A stretch of DNA of 64,000 bases from Ga0077555 sp963741565 (GCA_963741565.1 CAVUIK010000003.1:186001-250000), one strand, 5' to 3'. Shown: positions 50,303 to 59,803, numbered from the stretch's first letter. Notes: generated by a model not told the origin, from the sequence alone. Program-made: numbers and translations.

Positions 50303-51217
50303 TCAGCGACGAACTGTGGCGACCACTGGGGCCGGCTCTGCGGTTCCCGGCACAATGACTTGTGGCTTGGCCGCAAAGCGGAAGATGTACTTCAATGCGC
50401 CATCGATCGCGTTGGCCCACACGGCCCAGCTGTGATCACCGTCGACGATGCGCAGCTCTGCCGCTTCCGGCTGGTGGTCGAAAACGTGCTTGAACAACAG
50501 GGCCGTCTCGAACGCTATACCGAATTTGTCCTGGTCACCGGAGACCAGATACATCGGCACGCGATGCTTCTGTTCGCGATACCAACCAAGCAGGCTTGGA
50601 TAATTCTTGGCCGTCCACGACGCTTGATTGAATGCGCCATCGGGCAGGAGAAAGGGCGGTTGGCTGCGCGCAGCCGAATGGGCGGGTGGCGTATCCGAAT
50701 AGACGGCCGGGCTCAGGGCTGCCACCGCACCGATTTTGTCGGGATAGCGCATCGCATAGCGCACCGCGCCGTAGCCACCGGCGGAGAGACCCGCGATGAG
50801 TCGGCCCTCGCGTGTCTCGATCGTGCGATACCGTTTGGAGATGGCTGGCACCAACTCAGTCCAGAAGGCAGACTCGGCCTTCTCCGTGGGGCCGTCGATC
50901 CACCAGCAGGTCTTGCAGCCGGGCATAATGATGATCGTGGCCGGCATGTCGCCCTTGGCGATCAGCGCGTCGGCTTTCTCGCGGATCGCGGCGAGTTCCA
51001 TCCACGAGCTTTCGTCGCCGCCAGCGCCATGCAGCAGGTAGAGCACGGAATAGCGTTTATGCGGCGTCTCGTAACCGTCAGGGAGATAGACGACATAGCT
51101 GAGTTCACGGCCTAGAAGGCTCGATTTGAATTGCTCTGTGCGCACAACGCTTTCGGCGTGCGCAGAACAAACTACGGCGATCATCGTCGCGATGATCGAG
51201 AGAACGACCCGAAACAT
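50303..51217 (-). CDS. Exported alpha/beta-hydrolase esterase
   Basis: A 304-residue protein with a signal peptide (MFRVVLSIIATMIAVVCSAH, then AES). It has the esterase D/S-formylglutathione-hydrolase-like fold: VLYLLHGAGGDESSW (oxyanion region), LIAGLSAGGYGAVRYAM (nucleophile Ser), and Asp and His near SGDQDKFG and DGDHSWAVW. Likely periplasmic, acting on acyl or acetyl esters; the physiological substrate is unknown. Confidence 0.87.
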   Translation of the reverse strand: MFRVVLSIIATMIAVVCSAHAESVVRTEQFKSSLLGRELSYVVYLPDGYETPHKRYSVLYLLHGAGGDESSWMELAAIREKADALIAKGDMPATIIIMPGCKTCWWIDGPTEKAESAFWTELVPAISKRYRTIETREGRLIAGLSAGGYGAVRYAMRYPDKIGAVAALSPAVYSDTPPAHSAARSQPPFLLPDGAFNQASWTAKNYPSLLGWYREQKHRVPMYLVSGDQDKFGIAFETALLFKHVFDHQPEAAELRIVDGDHSWAVWANAIDGALKYIFRFAAKPQVIVPGTAEPAPVVATVRR

Positions 51218-51355
51218 TCCCGGACCCCCGAAGCCGAGCGGCTATGCGATCTTGTTACAATACTGTGACATTCCCGACAAGTGGAGCTGCCGCCCGGTCG
51301 GCGTGCTGTGCACGGATTTCGCGGCTTGCGGTGTGGAAACCGTTTCTGGACGTGA

Positions 51356-52145
51356 TTAACGGGGAGCTGAAGGAGCGGGGGGAAGCGGGCGATCCTTGGC
51401 GAATATCCCGGTCGCAATGACACGGCCAAGATGCTCCGCGAGGCAGTTCGACGCGGCATCGTTCAGCTCACTGTCGGTCAGCTCTCCTTGTGGCTGGCTC
51501 ATTTTCGCCAGCGTTTCGAAGGCCTCGTAGCGGCCAATGCGCGGCACACTTTCGTCTTTTGCGACCGTATCGATTGCCCGGCGCAACGCCTGATAGTGCT
51601 CATCCTGGGCAGTACTACGGATATAGCGCAGCCCGATCAGCATGACGTCGATCGAATGCGCCTTGAGCCAGCCGATGGTATCGACCAACGCCGTTCTGAA
51701 ATCGGCGATCGGCATTTGCGCCAGGGCGTCGGCGGTGCCGACCTGCCAGAGTACGAGATCGATGTCGCCGATGGCGATCTCCATCTTGATCCGCTCGGCC
51801 GCGTCACGCGCCAGCTCTCCAGAGACGCCCCGATTGATGATCACGACATCGAGGCCCTTCACAGTACTCTCGATGAACTGCTCGATTTTCCCAAAATAAC
51901 CGCGCTTCATGGCGTCGCGCTCGCTGAAGGCGGACGCGCCGATCGCCAGAATGTTGATGCGTTTCTTGTCCCGGAGCGCGCGTGCCGCATTGGTCAGCGA
52001 CGGTCCCATCGCCGTCACGTCGGCGGCGTTGCGGCATTCCTTGGGCATTGGCACCATCGACGGCACGGTCGGCTGTTGCGGCGCGCAGGGGTGCTGTCGT
52101 GGCCGGCAGCAAGGCCAATGCAACGATTGCCCTGGTCAGCCTCAT
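51356..52145 (-). pseudogene. SGNH/GDSL-type hydrolase, exported, with a frameshift in the signal-peptide region
   Basis: From the ATG at 52145, the frame reads a signal peptide (MRLTRAIVALALLPATTA). It shifts at about 52085-52100 (near CCCC on the coding strand) into the frame of the main domain, which ends at 51356. The domain has NILAIGASAFSERDAM (block I, with GAS in place of GDS), IINRGVSGE (block II) and LVLWQVGTADAL (block III-like, GT in place of GN). The ATG overlaps the opgC stop (ATGA). It may remove or add succinyl or acyl groups on periplasmic glucans, an inference from the coupling. The block I and III substitutions leave activity uncertain. Confidence 0.72.
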
Positions 52146-53221
52146 CGAGCCCGTGCGCGCCATTCCGATACCCATGCTACGAGCCCCAACGACGCGATGC
52201 CGAAGAAAACCAGAACCGTATCCACCACCAGACCGCCTTTGAGATAGTAGCGTGCAATCTGGCCGGCGAGACTTAACAGAGATCCCGCGCAAAAAACCTC
52301 AAGTGAGTTCCGGCCGAGCATCGCAAACGACGAGACGAGCCTCGGTATCCAGCGCTCAAGATAAGGATAGACGATCGAAAACACTGCAATCAACGCCAGG
52401 AATTGAACAAGGCGAATCGGGGTCACAAACGTCTTTCCATAGATGAAGAGCAGCTTGGGCTCGGGGACCCGGGTCGGATCAGGTGTCCAGCCGGTCCACA
52501 CCATCGCCGTTCCGAGAGCAAGAATGGGCAGGGCGAGCCAGCGAATGACCCCGATATGGGCGTGCGCCCACCCTCCCGGCCCCCGCTCGCGGGCAAAGGC
52601 AAATCCGAGAACGAAAACGAGCTGCCAGCACAGCGGATTGAAGAACCATTGGCCCGGCACCGGCCATGTCGGAACGGTCAGCTTGAGCACGACCGCTGCG
52701 AGATAGATAGCGAGCGAGAGCGGCAGCAGCGCCTCGGGGCGGGCCCGATGCAGCAGCGCGATGAACGGGGCCAGCACCATGAGGATGATGTAGAGCGGCA
52801 AAATATCGAAATAACCGAGGTGGTGGCTGAGCAGCACGAGGCCGATGAGGGCTTCGACAGGGTCCTGGAACACGGCCGCGGCATTGTGCCATTCGAGAAA
52901 CAGCGGGTTGTCGAGCAGGCGTGCTGCGCCTGCGAGCATGGCCAAGGCAAGCATCACGATGAGCAAATGCGCGGCATAGAGCTTCACGGCGCGGCCAAAC
53001 AGGCGAAACACCAGGTGGCTGGCTGGCGTGGCGTCGTCGGGACGTCCGACCATATGACGCAGCGACCAGCCGGCGAGGAACACGAACAGCTCTGCCGAGT
53101 CGGACAGCGAGTAGTTCCGATGCGTGAATCGCTCGTAGTAAATGCCTGGAATGTGATTGATGAAGATCGATACGAGCGCGAACCCGCGCCAGAAGTCGAT
53201 CGCATTGGTCTGCCGTATCAT
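52142..53221 (-). CDS. opgC: OpgC family membrane acyltransferase (osmoregulated periplasmic glucans)
   Basis: A 359-residue protein with about ten helices starting MIRQTNAIDFWRGFALVSIF. The OpgC pattern is seen in DFWRGFALVSIFINH, SDSAELFVFLAGW and the RNSLEVFCAGSLLSL region. OpgC adds succinyl groups to periplasmic glucans and belongs to the wider acyltransferase-3-like fold. It is coupled to the SGNH gene by a 4-base overlap. No opgG/opgH is in the window. Confidence 0.88.
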   Translation of the reverse strand: MIRQTNAIDFWRGFALVSIFINHIPGIYYERFTHRNYSLSDSAELFVFLAGWSLRHMVGRPDDATPASHLVFRLFGRAVKLYAAHLLIVMLALAMLAGAARLLDNPLFLEWHNAAAVFQDPVEALIGLVLLSHHLGYFDILPLYIILMVLAPFIALLHRARPEALLPLSLAIYLAAVVLKLTVPTWPVPGQWFFNPLCWQLVFVLGFAFARERGPGGWAHAHIGVIRWLALPILALGTAMVWTGWTPDPTRVPEPKLLFIYGKTFVTPIRLVQFLALIAVFSIVYPYLERWIPRLVSSFAMLGRNSLEVFCAGSLLSLAGQIARYYLKGGLVVDTVLVFFGIASLGLVAWVSEWRARAR

Positions 53222-53455
53222 CCTGCCCCTCGTTGCAGCAGGCGGACACTACTCAATTGGCAGGGTATCGCAAAGCCGGTGCTGGGGTCGGGCGACCCTA
53301 GCGTGCGCAAGCGGCGGTTCTCATCACAGATGCACACGATGTTCTCACGCTTGCGTGAGCCTACTACCGCAATTCTGCGGCGCACCCATATCAAGCCTGC
53401 GGGCAAACAGCCCACCATGAGCCAAGTCAAAAAAGCCAATCTAGGAGACCATGCT

Positions 53456-53677
53456 ATGAAGACTTTCATTGCCTCACTTGTGGCCTTAGGCCTGTTTGCT
53501 GGCGCGGCCAACGCCCGCCCCATCGACAGCTTTTTCACCGACCTCAACCGGACATCGCCCAAGAGCGTGTTCGACCAGCTGAATGAATCGGCTCCGAAGT
53601 CGATCTTCGATCAGATCCGCGACAGCTCGCCGCGCAGCGACGGCGTATTCGGCACGCTCGAGCTCAACGCGCCATAA
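53456..53677 (+). CDS. Small exported protein with short internal repeats
   Basis: A 73-residue protein with a signal peptide (MKTFIASLVALGLFAGAANA) and an AGGAGA site before the ATG. The mature part repeats a short unit, seen as PKSVFDQLNES, PKSIFDQIRDS and a decayed copy SPRSDGVFG. It is too short for a fold; it may be a periplasmic binding or structural peptide. A hairpin terminator follows. Confidence 0.75.
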   Translation: MKTFIASLVALGLFAGAANARPIDSFFTDLNRTSPKSVFDQLNESAPKSIFDQIRDSSPRSDGVFGTLELNAP

Positions 53678-53699
53678 CCAGAGTTTTCCTGAACCGTCG

Positions 53700-53729
53700 C
53701 GCGCCGGATGCAGCACTGCGTCCGGCGCG
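53700..53729. terminator. Hairpin between the small exported gene and the enoyl-CoA hydratase gene
   Basis: CGCGCCGGA at 53700-53708 pairs perfectly with TCCGGCGCG at 53721-53729, and the loop itself can pair GCAG with CTGC. It lies between two convergent genes. T runs are weak, so a bidirectional terminator is likely but not certain. Confidence 0.65.
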
Positions 53730-53764
53730 TTGCTGTGACAATTGCCGATCCAGCGGTGGCCGCT

Positions 53765-54535
53765 TCAGCCGTCGCGGAACGTTGCCTTGCGCTTCTCGCG
53801 GAAGGCGGCCTGCGCCTCGGCGGAGTCCGGATGATCGCCGAGTTCTGTCGTCATGTTCTGCTCGTAGCGGTAGCCGTCGCGCAGCGTCATGTCCTCGATC
53901 GTATTGAGCGTGCGCTTGGCCAAGCGGATGGCCGCCGGACTCTTCGATGCGATCTCGCGAGCAACCGCTATCGCCGCTTCCATGAGTTTGTCGCGCGGCA
54001 CGCAGGCTTCGACGACACCCAATCGGTAGAGTTCCGGGCCGGTCACGCGATAGCCGGTCAGCATCATCCGCCGCATCGTCGAGTGAGGAAACAGGCGCTG
54101 CGTGTGCTTGCCGCCACCGAGCAAACCGACATCGATCTCCGGCAGGCCCATCACGGCCTCCTCGGCGACGAACAAAATGTCGCTCGAGGCGGCGAGCGCC
54201 AGTCCGGCACCCAGAGCGGCACCGTTGATCGCGGCGATCACCGGTTTCGTGCATTCGCGGATCGCGTGATAGCTCTCCCGTGCGCGTCGATTGTGCTGCC
54301 AGCGCTCGCCGGGTTTGGACCGGTCGGGTCGCGACTTGAGATCAGCGCCGGCCGAGAACACCTTTCCCGCGCCGGTCAGGATCGCGACGCGAATATCGCG
54401 TCGGTCCGAGATCATATCGAAAGCATAGGCCATCTCGATGTTGAACTCGGCGTTCTGCGCGTTGACGGGGGGATGATCCATCGTGACGACGGCAATGCCA
54501 TCGGCCACGGCGATCTTGATCAGCTTCAGGTCCAC
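53765..54535 (-). CDS. Enoyl-CoA hydratase/isomerase family protein
   Basis: A 256-residue crotonase-fold protein. It has the CoA oxyanion hole segments SAGADLKSRP and AAINGAALGAGLALAASSD, and the MGLPEIDVGLLGGG loop. In classical hydratases a Glu lies in that loop; here Glu is present in PEID. The start is a GTG with a GGAG site. It is the last gene of a minus-strand run that includes PcaHG, a GST and an amino-acid-oxidase-like gene, so a role in aromatic or acyl-CoA degradation is inferred. Confidence 0.9.
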   Translation of the reverse strand: MDLKLIKIAVADGIAVVTMDHPPVNAQNAEFNIEMAYAFDMISDRRDIRVAILTGAGKVFSAGADLKSRPDRSKPGERWQHNRRARESYHAIRECTKPVIAAINGAALGAGLALAASSDILFVAEEAVMGLPEIDVGLLGGGKHTQRLFPHSTMRRMMLTGYRVTGPELYRLGVVEACVPRDKLMEAAIAVAREIASKSPAAIRLAKRTLNTIEDMTLRDGYRYEQNMTTELGDHPDSAEAQAAFREKRKATFRDG

Positions 54536-54619
54536 GTGGGCTCCTCGTGATGTGCCGGCACAGCGTCGAGAATAGCCGGGATGGCGCCGTTATTGAAACA
54601 TTCAGCCGAGCGTGCTGTA

Positions 54620-55904
54620 TCAGCGGGCCGTTGCCGTGGCGCGAGCCGCCGGCGCAGTGAACCGGTCCGGGGCGAACGGCGCCAGATCGATGTTGAGCCG
54701 CTCGCCCGTTGCCAGCGCGGCGACAATGCGCCCCGTATTCGGCCCGCCCGTCAGCCCCAAGTGTCCATGCCCCGCGGCGATGAAGATGTGGGGATGGCCG
54801 GGTATGGCCCCAATGGCCGGCAAACTGTCGGGCGTGCCGGGCCGCGGGCCCATCCAGCGCGAGCCCTCGTCGAGGTTCGCGCGCGGAAACATGCGCCGCG
54901 CCTGACGCTTCAGGACCTCGGCGCGCCGCCAGGCGGGGGCATCGTCGGCGGTACCCAACTCTTCGGTGCCGGCAACGCGCAAGCCCATTTCCATGGATGT
55001 GACGGCGAATTGCAGTTCGATTTCGCTCACCACGTAGCGGAGTTGGATGCCGGGATTGGCGAACGTCATGTGATAGCCGCGTTCGGCGATCAGCGGCAGC
55101 TTCAGCCCGAGCGGCTTTAACAGCGACATCGACCAGGCGCCGGCCGCCACCACGACGCGCTCGGCGACGAGATCGCCTTGTGTCGTTGCCACCGTTGTGT
55201 TGCGCGCCCTCCGGTTTCAAGGCGGTCACCTCGGCGCGGCGGATCGTACCGCCCTTCTTCTGAAACAGCGCCGCATAGGACTGCGTCAACCGGAACGGGC
55301 TCAGTGTGTAACCGATCGGTCCGAGCAGAACGCCGAGCTGATAGTCATGCGAGAGCTCAGGCTCAATTTCGCGCAGCGCCGGCCCGTCGAGAACCTCGAT
55401 CTCGGCGCCCCGCTCACGGCGCAGCCGCCACGCGAGGCCCTTCTCGACATCGACGGCGGCGGCATTGCGATGGACATAAAGATACCGCGTCGGGCGGACG
55501 AGATCAGGGACGCCGGCCTCGCGCGCGAGTGCCTCGTGCATCTCCACCGTGGAATTATAGAGATCCTTCATGGCGTCGGCTGACCGGGGCACTTTTTCGG
55601 CTTTAGCGGCGCGCCGGAAATGCAGAAGCCACGGCAAGGTTTTGGGCAGCGACCCCCATCGCACGACCAGCGGGCTCTCGGGGTCGAGCAGCATGCTCGG
55701 CACCTTCGACATGATGCCGGGCAAGGCAACGGGCACTACGGCCTGTGCGGCCAGGATACCGGCATTGCCGAACGAGCAGCCTTCGCCGGGTGCGAGGCGG
55801 TCGACGATCGTCACCGACCAGCCGCGCTTCAAGAGTTCGAGGCCGGTGCACACGCCGACGATTCCTGCGCCGATCACGACGGCGCGCCGTTCGTCCTGGG
55901 CCAT
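54620..55904 (-). pseudogene. DadA-like FAD-dependent amino acid oxidoreductase, disrupted by a frameshift
   Basis: The reconstructed protein of about 428 residues starts MAQDERRAVVIGAGIVG after an AGGAGG site. It is a DAO-superfamily flavoprotein: the N-terminal dinucleotide fold and GCSFGNAGILAAQAVVPVAL match D-amino-acid dehydrogenase, and the C-terminal part has FIAAGHGHLGLTGGPNTGRI. The frame changes at about 55194-55208, where one extra base explains the join EGAQ to TTVATTQGDL. D-amino acids or hydroxyproline-type substrates are possible. It lies between pcaG and the enoyl-CoA hydratase gene. Confidence 0.85.
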
Positions 55905-55936
55905 CGCGTCCCTCCTGCGCGCCTCGGCGCGATCGA

Positions 55937-56510
55937 TCATACGTCGAAGAAAACGGTCTCGCGATCACCCTGGATGCGGATGTCGAACCGATAGCCGCCG
56001 CTGCTGCGGGTGGCGATCAAGGTGTCGCGCCGGTCGGCGGGCACGGACACGAGCACTGGATCACTTGCGTTGGCGACCGCCTCGTCGGCGAAGTAGATCC
56101 GCGTATACAGGTGGTTCTGGCCGCCGCGCGCAAAGATGATCAGCGTGATATGCGGCGCATGCCCGTTGCCGACCGGCCCGGGCTTCACGGTCTCGAACAC
56201 GAAGTGCCCCGTCGGCGTCCGTCGCCACGCGCCCAAATCCCTTGAAGGCCGCATTGGAGCTGCGGGGATCGGCAGGGTGCGCATAGCGTCCCATGGCGTC
56301 GGCCTGCCAGACCTCGATCAGCGCGTCGCTCATGGGTTGGCCAAGGCCGTCATAGACGACGCCGTCGACCGCGATACGCGTGCCGGGTGTTGCGGAATCG
56401 GCAAGCGCCGCGCCGGCGAGCCCACGGAACGCATAGCCGCTGGCCTCGGGTGTCAGGCAGTAGTGGAAAAACGGGCCCGCCGTTTGCGATGGGGTTTGCT
56501 TCAGCGTCAT
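55937..56510 (-). pseudogene. pcaG: Protocatechuate 3,4-dioxygenase alpha subunit, frameshifted at a G4 run
   Basis: The alpha chain of the ring-cleaving enzyme, about 190 residues reconstructed, starting MTLKQTPSQTAGPFFH. It has IEVWQADAMGRYAHPAD and, in the second frame, HFVFETVKPG, APHITLIIFARG and FDIRIQGDRETVFFDV. The frame breaks at CCCC, 56207-56210. Three instead of four bases there restore DADGHFVFETV. The alpha subunit lacks the iron ligands, which are on PcaH. Its ATG overlaps the pcaH stop. Confidence 0.9.
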
Positions 56511-57220
56511 GCGTGCGGTGCCTCCATCGGCGTCTCGGCGCGACCCCGCAGAACGATGTCGAACTGATAGCCGAGCGCAAAGCCGGGCTCGGTCACATCG
56601 ATCGAGAACTTGGAGACGAGACGGTCGCGAGCGCCGGCGGGCACGCTGTTGAAGATCGGATCGAAAGCCAGCAACGGATCGCCCGGGAAGAACAGCTGTG
56701 TCACCAGCCGCGTCGCGATCGTTGGTCCGAACAGCGAATAGTGGATGTGCGCGGGCCGCCATGCATTGGCGCTGTTGGCCCAGGGATAGGCGCCGGGCTT
56801 GACGGTGTAGAACTTGTAGCGGCCGTCGCTGTCGGTCACGCAGCGGCCGGAGCCGAGAAAGTTCTGATCGATCGGCGCGTTATGCTGGTCGTTGACGTGG
56901 ATGTAACGCCCGGCAGCGTTGGCCTGCCAAAGCTCGATCAGCGTGTTCGGCACAGGCTTGCCGTTCTCATCGACGACCCGGCCCGTCACGACGATGCGCT
57001 CGCCAATCGGCTCGCCGGTTTTCTGTGCGCTTTTCGTCAGGTCGTTGTCGAGCTTGGCGACGCTCTCATGCCCATAGACCGGACCGGTCAACTCCGAGAG
57101 GGACTGCTGCAACGGGATCATCGGCTTCTTCGGCGCGCGAAGAACTGTGGACTTGTAATCGGGATTGATCAGAACCGGATGACTGTCCCAATCGCGCGGG
57201 CGGAATGGCTTGTCCTGCAC
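56507..57220 (-). CDS. pcaH: Protocatechuate 3,4-dioxygenase beta subunit
   Basis: The iron-bearing chain of the intradiol dioxygenase, which cleaves protocatechuate to 3-carboxy-cis,cis-muconate in the beta-ketoadipate pathway. The 237 residues hold all four non-heme Fe(III) ligands: Tyr in AAGRYIHV, Tyr in PGAYPW, and two His in RPAHIHYSL. A bulky N-terminal arm is typical. It overlaps pcaG by four bases. Other beta-ketoadipate genes (pcaB, C, D, IJ) and a PcaQ-type regulator are not in the window. Confidence 0.96.
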   Translation of the reverse strand: MQDKPFRPRDWDSHPVLINPDYKSTVLRAPKKPMIPLQQSLSELTGPVYGHESVAKLDNDLTKSAQKTGEPIGERIVVTGRVVDENGKPVPNTLIELWQANAAGRYIHVNDQHNAPIDQNFLGSGRCVTDSDGRYKFYTVKPGAYPWANSANAWRPAHIHYSLFGPTIATRLVTQLFFPGDPLLAFDPIFNSVPAGARDRLVSKFSIDVTEPGFALGYQFDIVLRGRAETPMEAPHA

Positions 57221-57316
57221 GGGCTGCTCCTTTGCCGGGTGACTCGGATTTCCGGCAATTTGATCAGGTCACTGCGGTCGGGTCCAGTTGCGCTGGACCC
57301 AGCTATACGCTTTGGC

Positions 57317-57934
57317 TCAATAGACGTTGGCGTGCTCGGTCGCCTTGTAGGACGGACGATCCGAGAACGTTTTGCCCCAAGCGGTGAGCTTGGGACGCCC
57401 GTTGCGCCAATCCTGGGCGGCATAACGGAAGTCGGCGTAGCCGAGGACCGCGCCAATGGCGATATGTCCGATCGTGAGGGGCGATGCGTCGAGGCCTGCG
57501 ACCTCCGTCTCGAGCCGGTCGAACGAGGCCTGGAACTTGAGTTTAAAGGCCGCCAGCAATTCGGGGGATTGCTGGGCCTCCGGTCGCAGACCTTCCGAGA
57601 GCCACCCCAGCATGAAGTCGAGCATGCCGTCACCCAAGGCCTGAAGCCGGAGCGCGTCGAACCGCGCTGGACCCGACGCCGGGAATAGCCTCGGTCCGTC
57701 GTGCAGGCTATCGAGATATTCCGCGATCACACGGCTATCGAAGAGGGCCCGGCCATCATCCAGGATGAGCGTCGGCAACTTGTTCAGGGGATTGCGCGCC
57801 ATCACGTCAGCGTTGGGTTTTGTCGGCGCGACGACCGTTCGCACCTGCTCGATGCGGCCCGCCAGCCCCGTCTCGTGAGCGACGAGCATGACTTTACGGA
57901 CGAACGGGGAACGCGAGGACCAGTAGAGCTGCAT
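57317..57934 (-). CDS. Glutathione S-transferase family protein
   Basis: A 205-residue soluble protein with an N-terminal thioredoxin-like domain (MQLYWSSRSPFVRKVMLVAH), where Ser in SSRSPF is the likely thiol-activating residue. NKLPTLILDDG holds the cis-Pro, followed by DSRVIAEYLD and an all-helical C-domain. A GAAGG site supports this start. It lies upstream of pcaH on the same strand and may serve the same degradation route. Confidence 0.9.
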   Translation of the reverse strand: MQLYWSSRSPFVRKVMLVAHETGLAGRIEQVRTVVAPTKPNADVMARNPLNKLPTLILDDGRALFDSRVIAEYLDSLHDGPRLFPASGPARFDALRLQALGDGMLDFMLGWLSEGLRPEAQQSPELLAAFKLKFQASFDRLETEVAGLDASPLTIGHIAIGAVLGYADFRYAAQDWRNGRPKLTAWGKTFSDRPSYKATEHANVY

Positions 57935-57999
57935 GGGAACCTTCGTTGACAATGGCTGGCGTGACGCTGTGCTGCGGCCTAGCCGCTGCCTGCTCGCAA

Positions 58000-58986
58000 T
58001 CAATGCAGGATGGGACCCTTGAGCAACTTCCGGCGATCGGCCGAGCGTACCCGCACCTCGATCGTTCGTCCCTTGCGATTGATGGTGATTGGAACCTCGA
58101 CGCCAGCTTCTCCGATCGACCATACGCGGCGGAAGAACCCTGCGAGATTGCGGACCTCATCGCCGGCTACATCGAGGATGATGTCGCCCGATCTGAGATC
58201 CGCGCTGCGCGATGGCCCGCGACCGGCAACGCCGGCGATCGCGATGCGGTTGCCGATCTCCGTTGCGTAGAGGCCGAGCCAGGGCCGCGCCGGCTTTTGC
58301 GGCCGGCCAACCGTCATCAGGTCGTTGAGGATCGGCTTCAGCAGGTCGATCGGCACGATCATATTGATGTCTTCGGACTTGCCGTCGGGCGTCGTTTGTT
58401 GAACCTGCAGAGAACCGATGCCGAGCAACTCGCCATTCGGGCCGATCATGCCGGTACCACCCCAGTGAGGATGGCTCGGCGAGGTGAAGAACGCCTGATC
58501 GAGCACATACTCCCAGTAGCCCGCAAACTCCTGTTTGGCGACGATCTGGGCGGCAACCGAATTCGGCCGTCCGCCGGCCCCGCCGATCACCACGGCCTCG
58601 CCGACATTCATGGACGCGGAGTTGCCAAGCGGCAGGTAGGCCATATCGATGCGTGCCAGTGCCTGCACCAGCCCGAAGCCGGTCTCCTGGTCATAGCCAA
58701 GCACGTGCCCCGAGACGACGTTGCCATCGGCCAAACGTATCCAGACGGTTTCCGCTTCCGTCACGAGATAGCCGATCGTCAAGATCACGCCGTCCTTGCC
58801 GATGAGAACGCCGTGTCCCAGCCGTTCCGTGCCAAGCGTCTCCGCCGTGTAGGCGTCGTTGGGCACGATCGAGCGCAACCCGACGACCGACGTCAAAGCG
58901 CGCTCGAGGTCGAAGTCGTAATTCTCGGGTCTTGGCTGCACGGTTCGCCTATCCTCAGTGATCCCGCGATTGCTGGCAGTTAACAT
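58000..58986 (-). CDS. HtrA/DegP-like S1C protein with PDZ domain, catalytic triad not conserved
   Basis: A 328-residue protein: a trypsin-fold domain (about 30-215) and one PDZ domain (about 230-320, RPWLGLYATEIG and DIILDVAGDEVRNLAGF). The usual motifs are changed. The His segment TNAHVV reads TIGYLV, the Asp segment is GYDQETGFGLVQ, and GNSGGP reads HWGGTG, so His and Ser are absent. It is probably a non-proteolytic adaptor or a peptide sensor. No signal peptide is seen at the N-terminus. ATG at 58986 is used; a GTG at 58941 with GAGGA upstream is an alternative. Confidence 0.85.
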   Translation of the reverse strand: MLTASNRGITEDRRTVQPRPENYDFDLERALTSVVGLRSIVPNDAYTAETLGTERLGHGVLIGKDGVILTIGYLVTEAETVWIRLADGNVVSGHVLGYDQETGFGLVQALARIDMAYLPLGNSASMNVGEAVVIGGAGGRPNSVAAQIVAKQEFAGYWEYVLDQAFFTSPSHPHWGGTGMIGPNGELLGIGSLQVQQTTPDGKSEDINMIVPIDLLKPILNDLMTVGRPQKPARPWLGLYATEIGNRIAIAGVAGRGPSRSADLRSGDIILDVAGDEVRNLAGFFRRVWSIGEAGVEVPITINRKGRTIEVRVRSADRRKLLKGPILH

Positions 58987-59023
58987 AGTTGGTCCGGCCA
59001 GCGCCTACAATCGCCCGCGGAAC

Positions 59024-59803
59024 TCAAACGGTGCAGCGTGTGATGAACGCGGTCACAGCCGCATCAAACCCTTCCGCAGCCTCGATATTTATCGAGTGGC
59101 CGCCGGGCAGATCGACGACTTGGACGTCTGGGATTTCGGCCGCGACCCGCTCACGCATGGGCTGGAACCGTTTCTCCCACAGTCCATTGACCAGCAATGT
59201 AGGAACGCGAACCTCGGCCAGTCGGTGCGCGATGGAGAGATTAGGCGATGTCAAGGCGATGGAGCGCAGGATGCCTTCGGGCGCCAGCATATCGGCATCG
59301 GCGACCAGCTCCGCCTTGATTGATTCGGGGAAGCGCTTGGCGTGGCTCGGGTGAATGCGCAGCGCCTGCAGCGCGGCTTTGCCCCCTTCCTTAATCGTCC
59401 GGGAGCGCTCCTGCTGGGCGGCCTCGCGCTCGGGATCGCCTTTCGCGGAGAGGGCCGAGATTGAATTGGTGATGATGAGGCCGAAGGTTCGGTCTGGGTG
59501 GGTCAAGGCATATTGCGTCGCGAGGCCGGCCCCGAACGATTGACCACAAACCATCCATTTGTCCAACCCCAGCGATGAGCGGATGGCTTCGAAGCCGGCA
59601 ATGTACTTGTCGACCGCGTAGCTGGCGGGATCGTCGGGCGTCGGCGAGCGCCCATGGCCCAGCAACTCGATGAGGACGGGACGGCAGACCTTGGTCAGGG
59701 CTGGCAAGTTGGCGCGCCATTGGGCCCGGCTCGACAGAAAGCCATGTACCATCAGCATATAGGGTCCATGCCCACGATCGTGGACTTCGTGATAGAGAGA
59801 CAT
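59024..59803 (-). CDS. Alpha/beta-fold hydrolase
   Basis: A 259-residue cytosolic protein with the oxyanion segment LMVHGFLSSRAQW, nucleophile elbow GQSFGAGLATQYA, Asp region and a C-terminal His in LPGGHSINIEAAEGF. It resembles meta-cleavage-product or esterase-type hydrolases. It is first of a minus-strand run towards the HtrA-like, GST and pcaHG genes, and shares a divergent region, with three tandem dyads, with the GNAT gene. Confidence 0.9.
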   Translation of the reverse strand: MSLYHEVHDRGHGPYMLMVHGFLSSRAQWRANLPALTKVCRPVLIELLGHGRSPTPDDPASYAVDKYIAGFEAIRSSLGLDKWMVCGQSFGAGLATQYALTHPDRTFGLIITNSISALSAKGDPEREAAQQERSRTIKEGGKAALQALRIHPSHAKRFPESIKAELVADADMLAPEGILRSIALTSPNLSIAHRLAEVRVPTLLVNGLWEKRFQPMRERVAAEIPDVQVVDLPGGHSINIEAAEGFDAAVTAFITRCTV

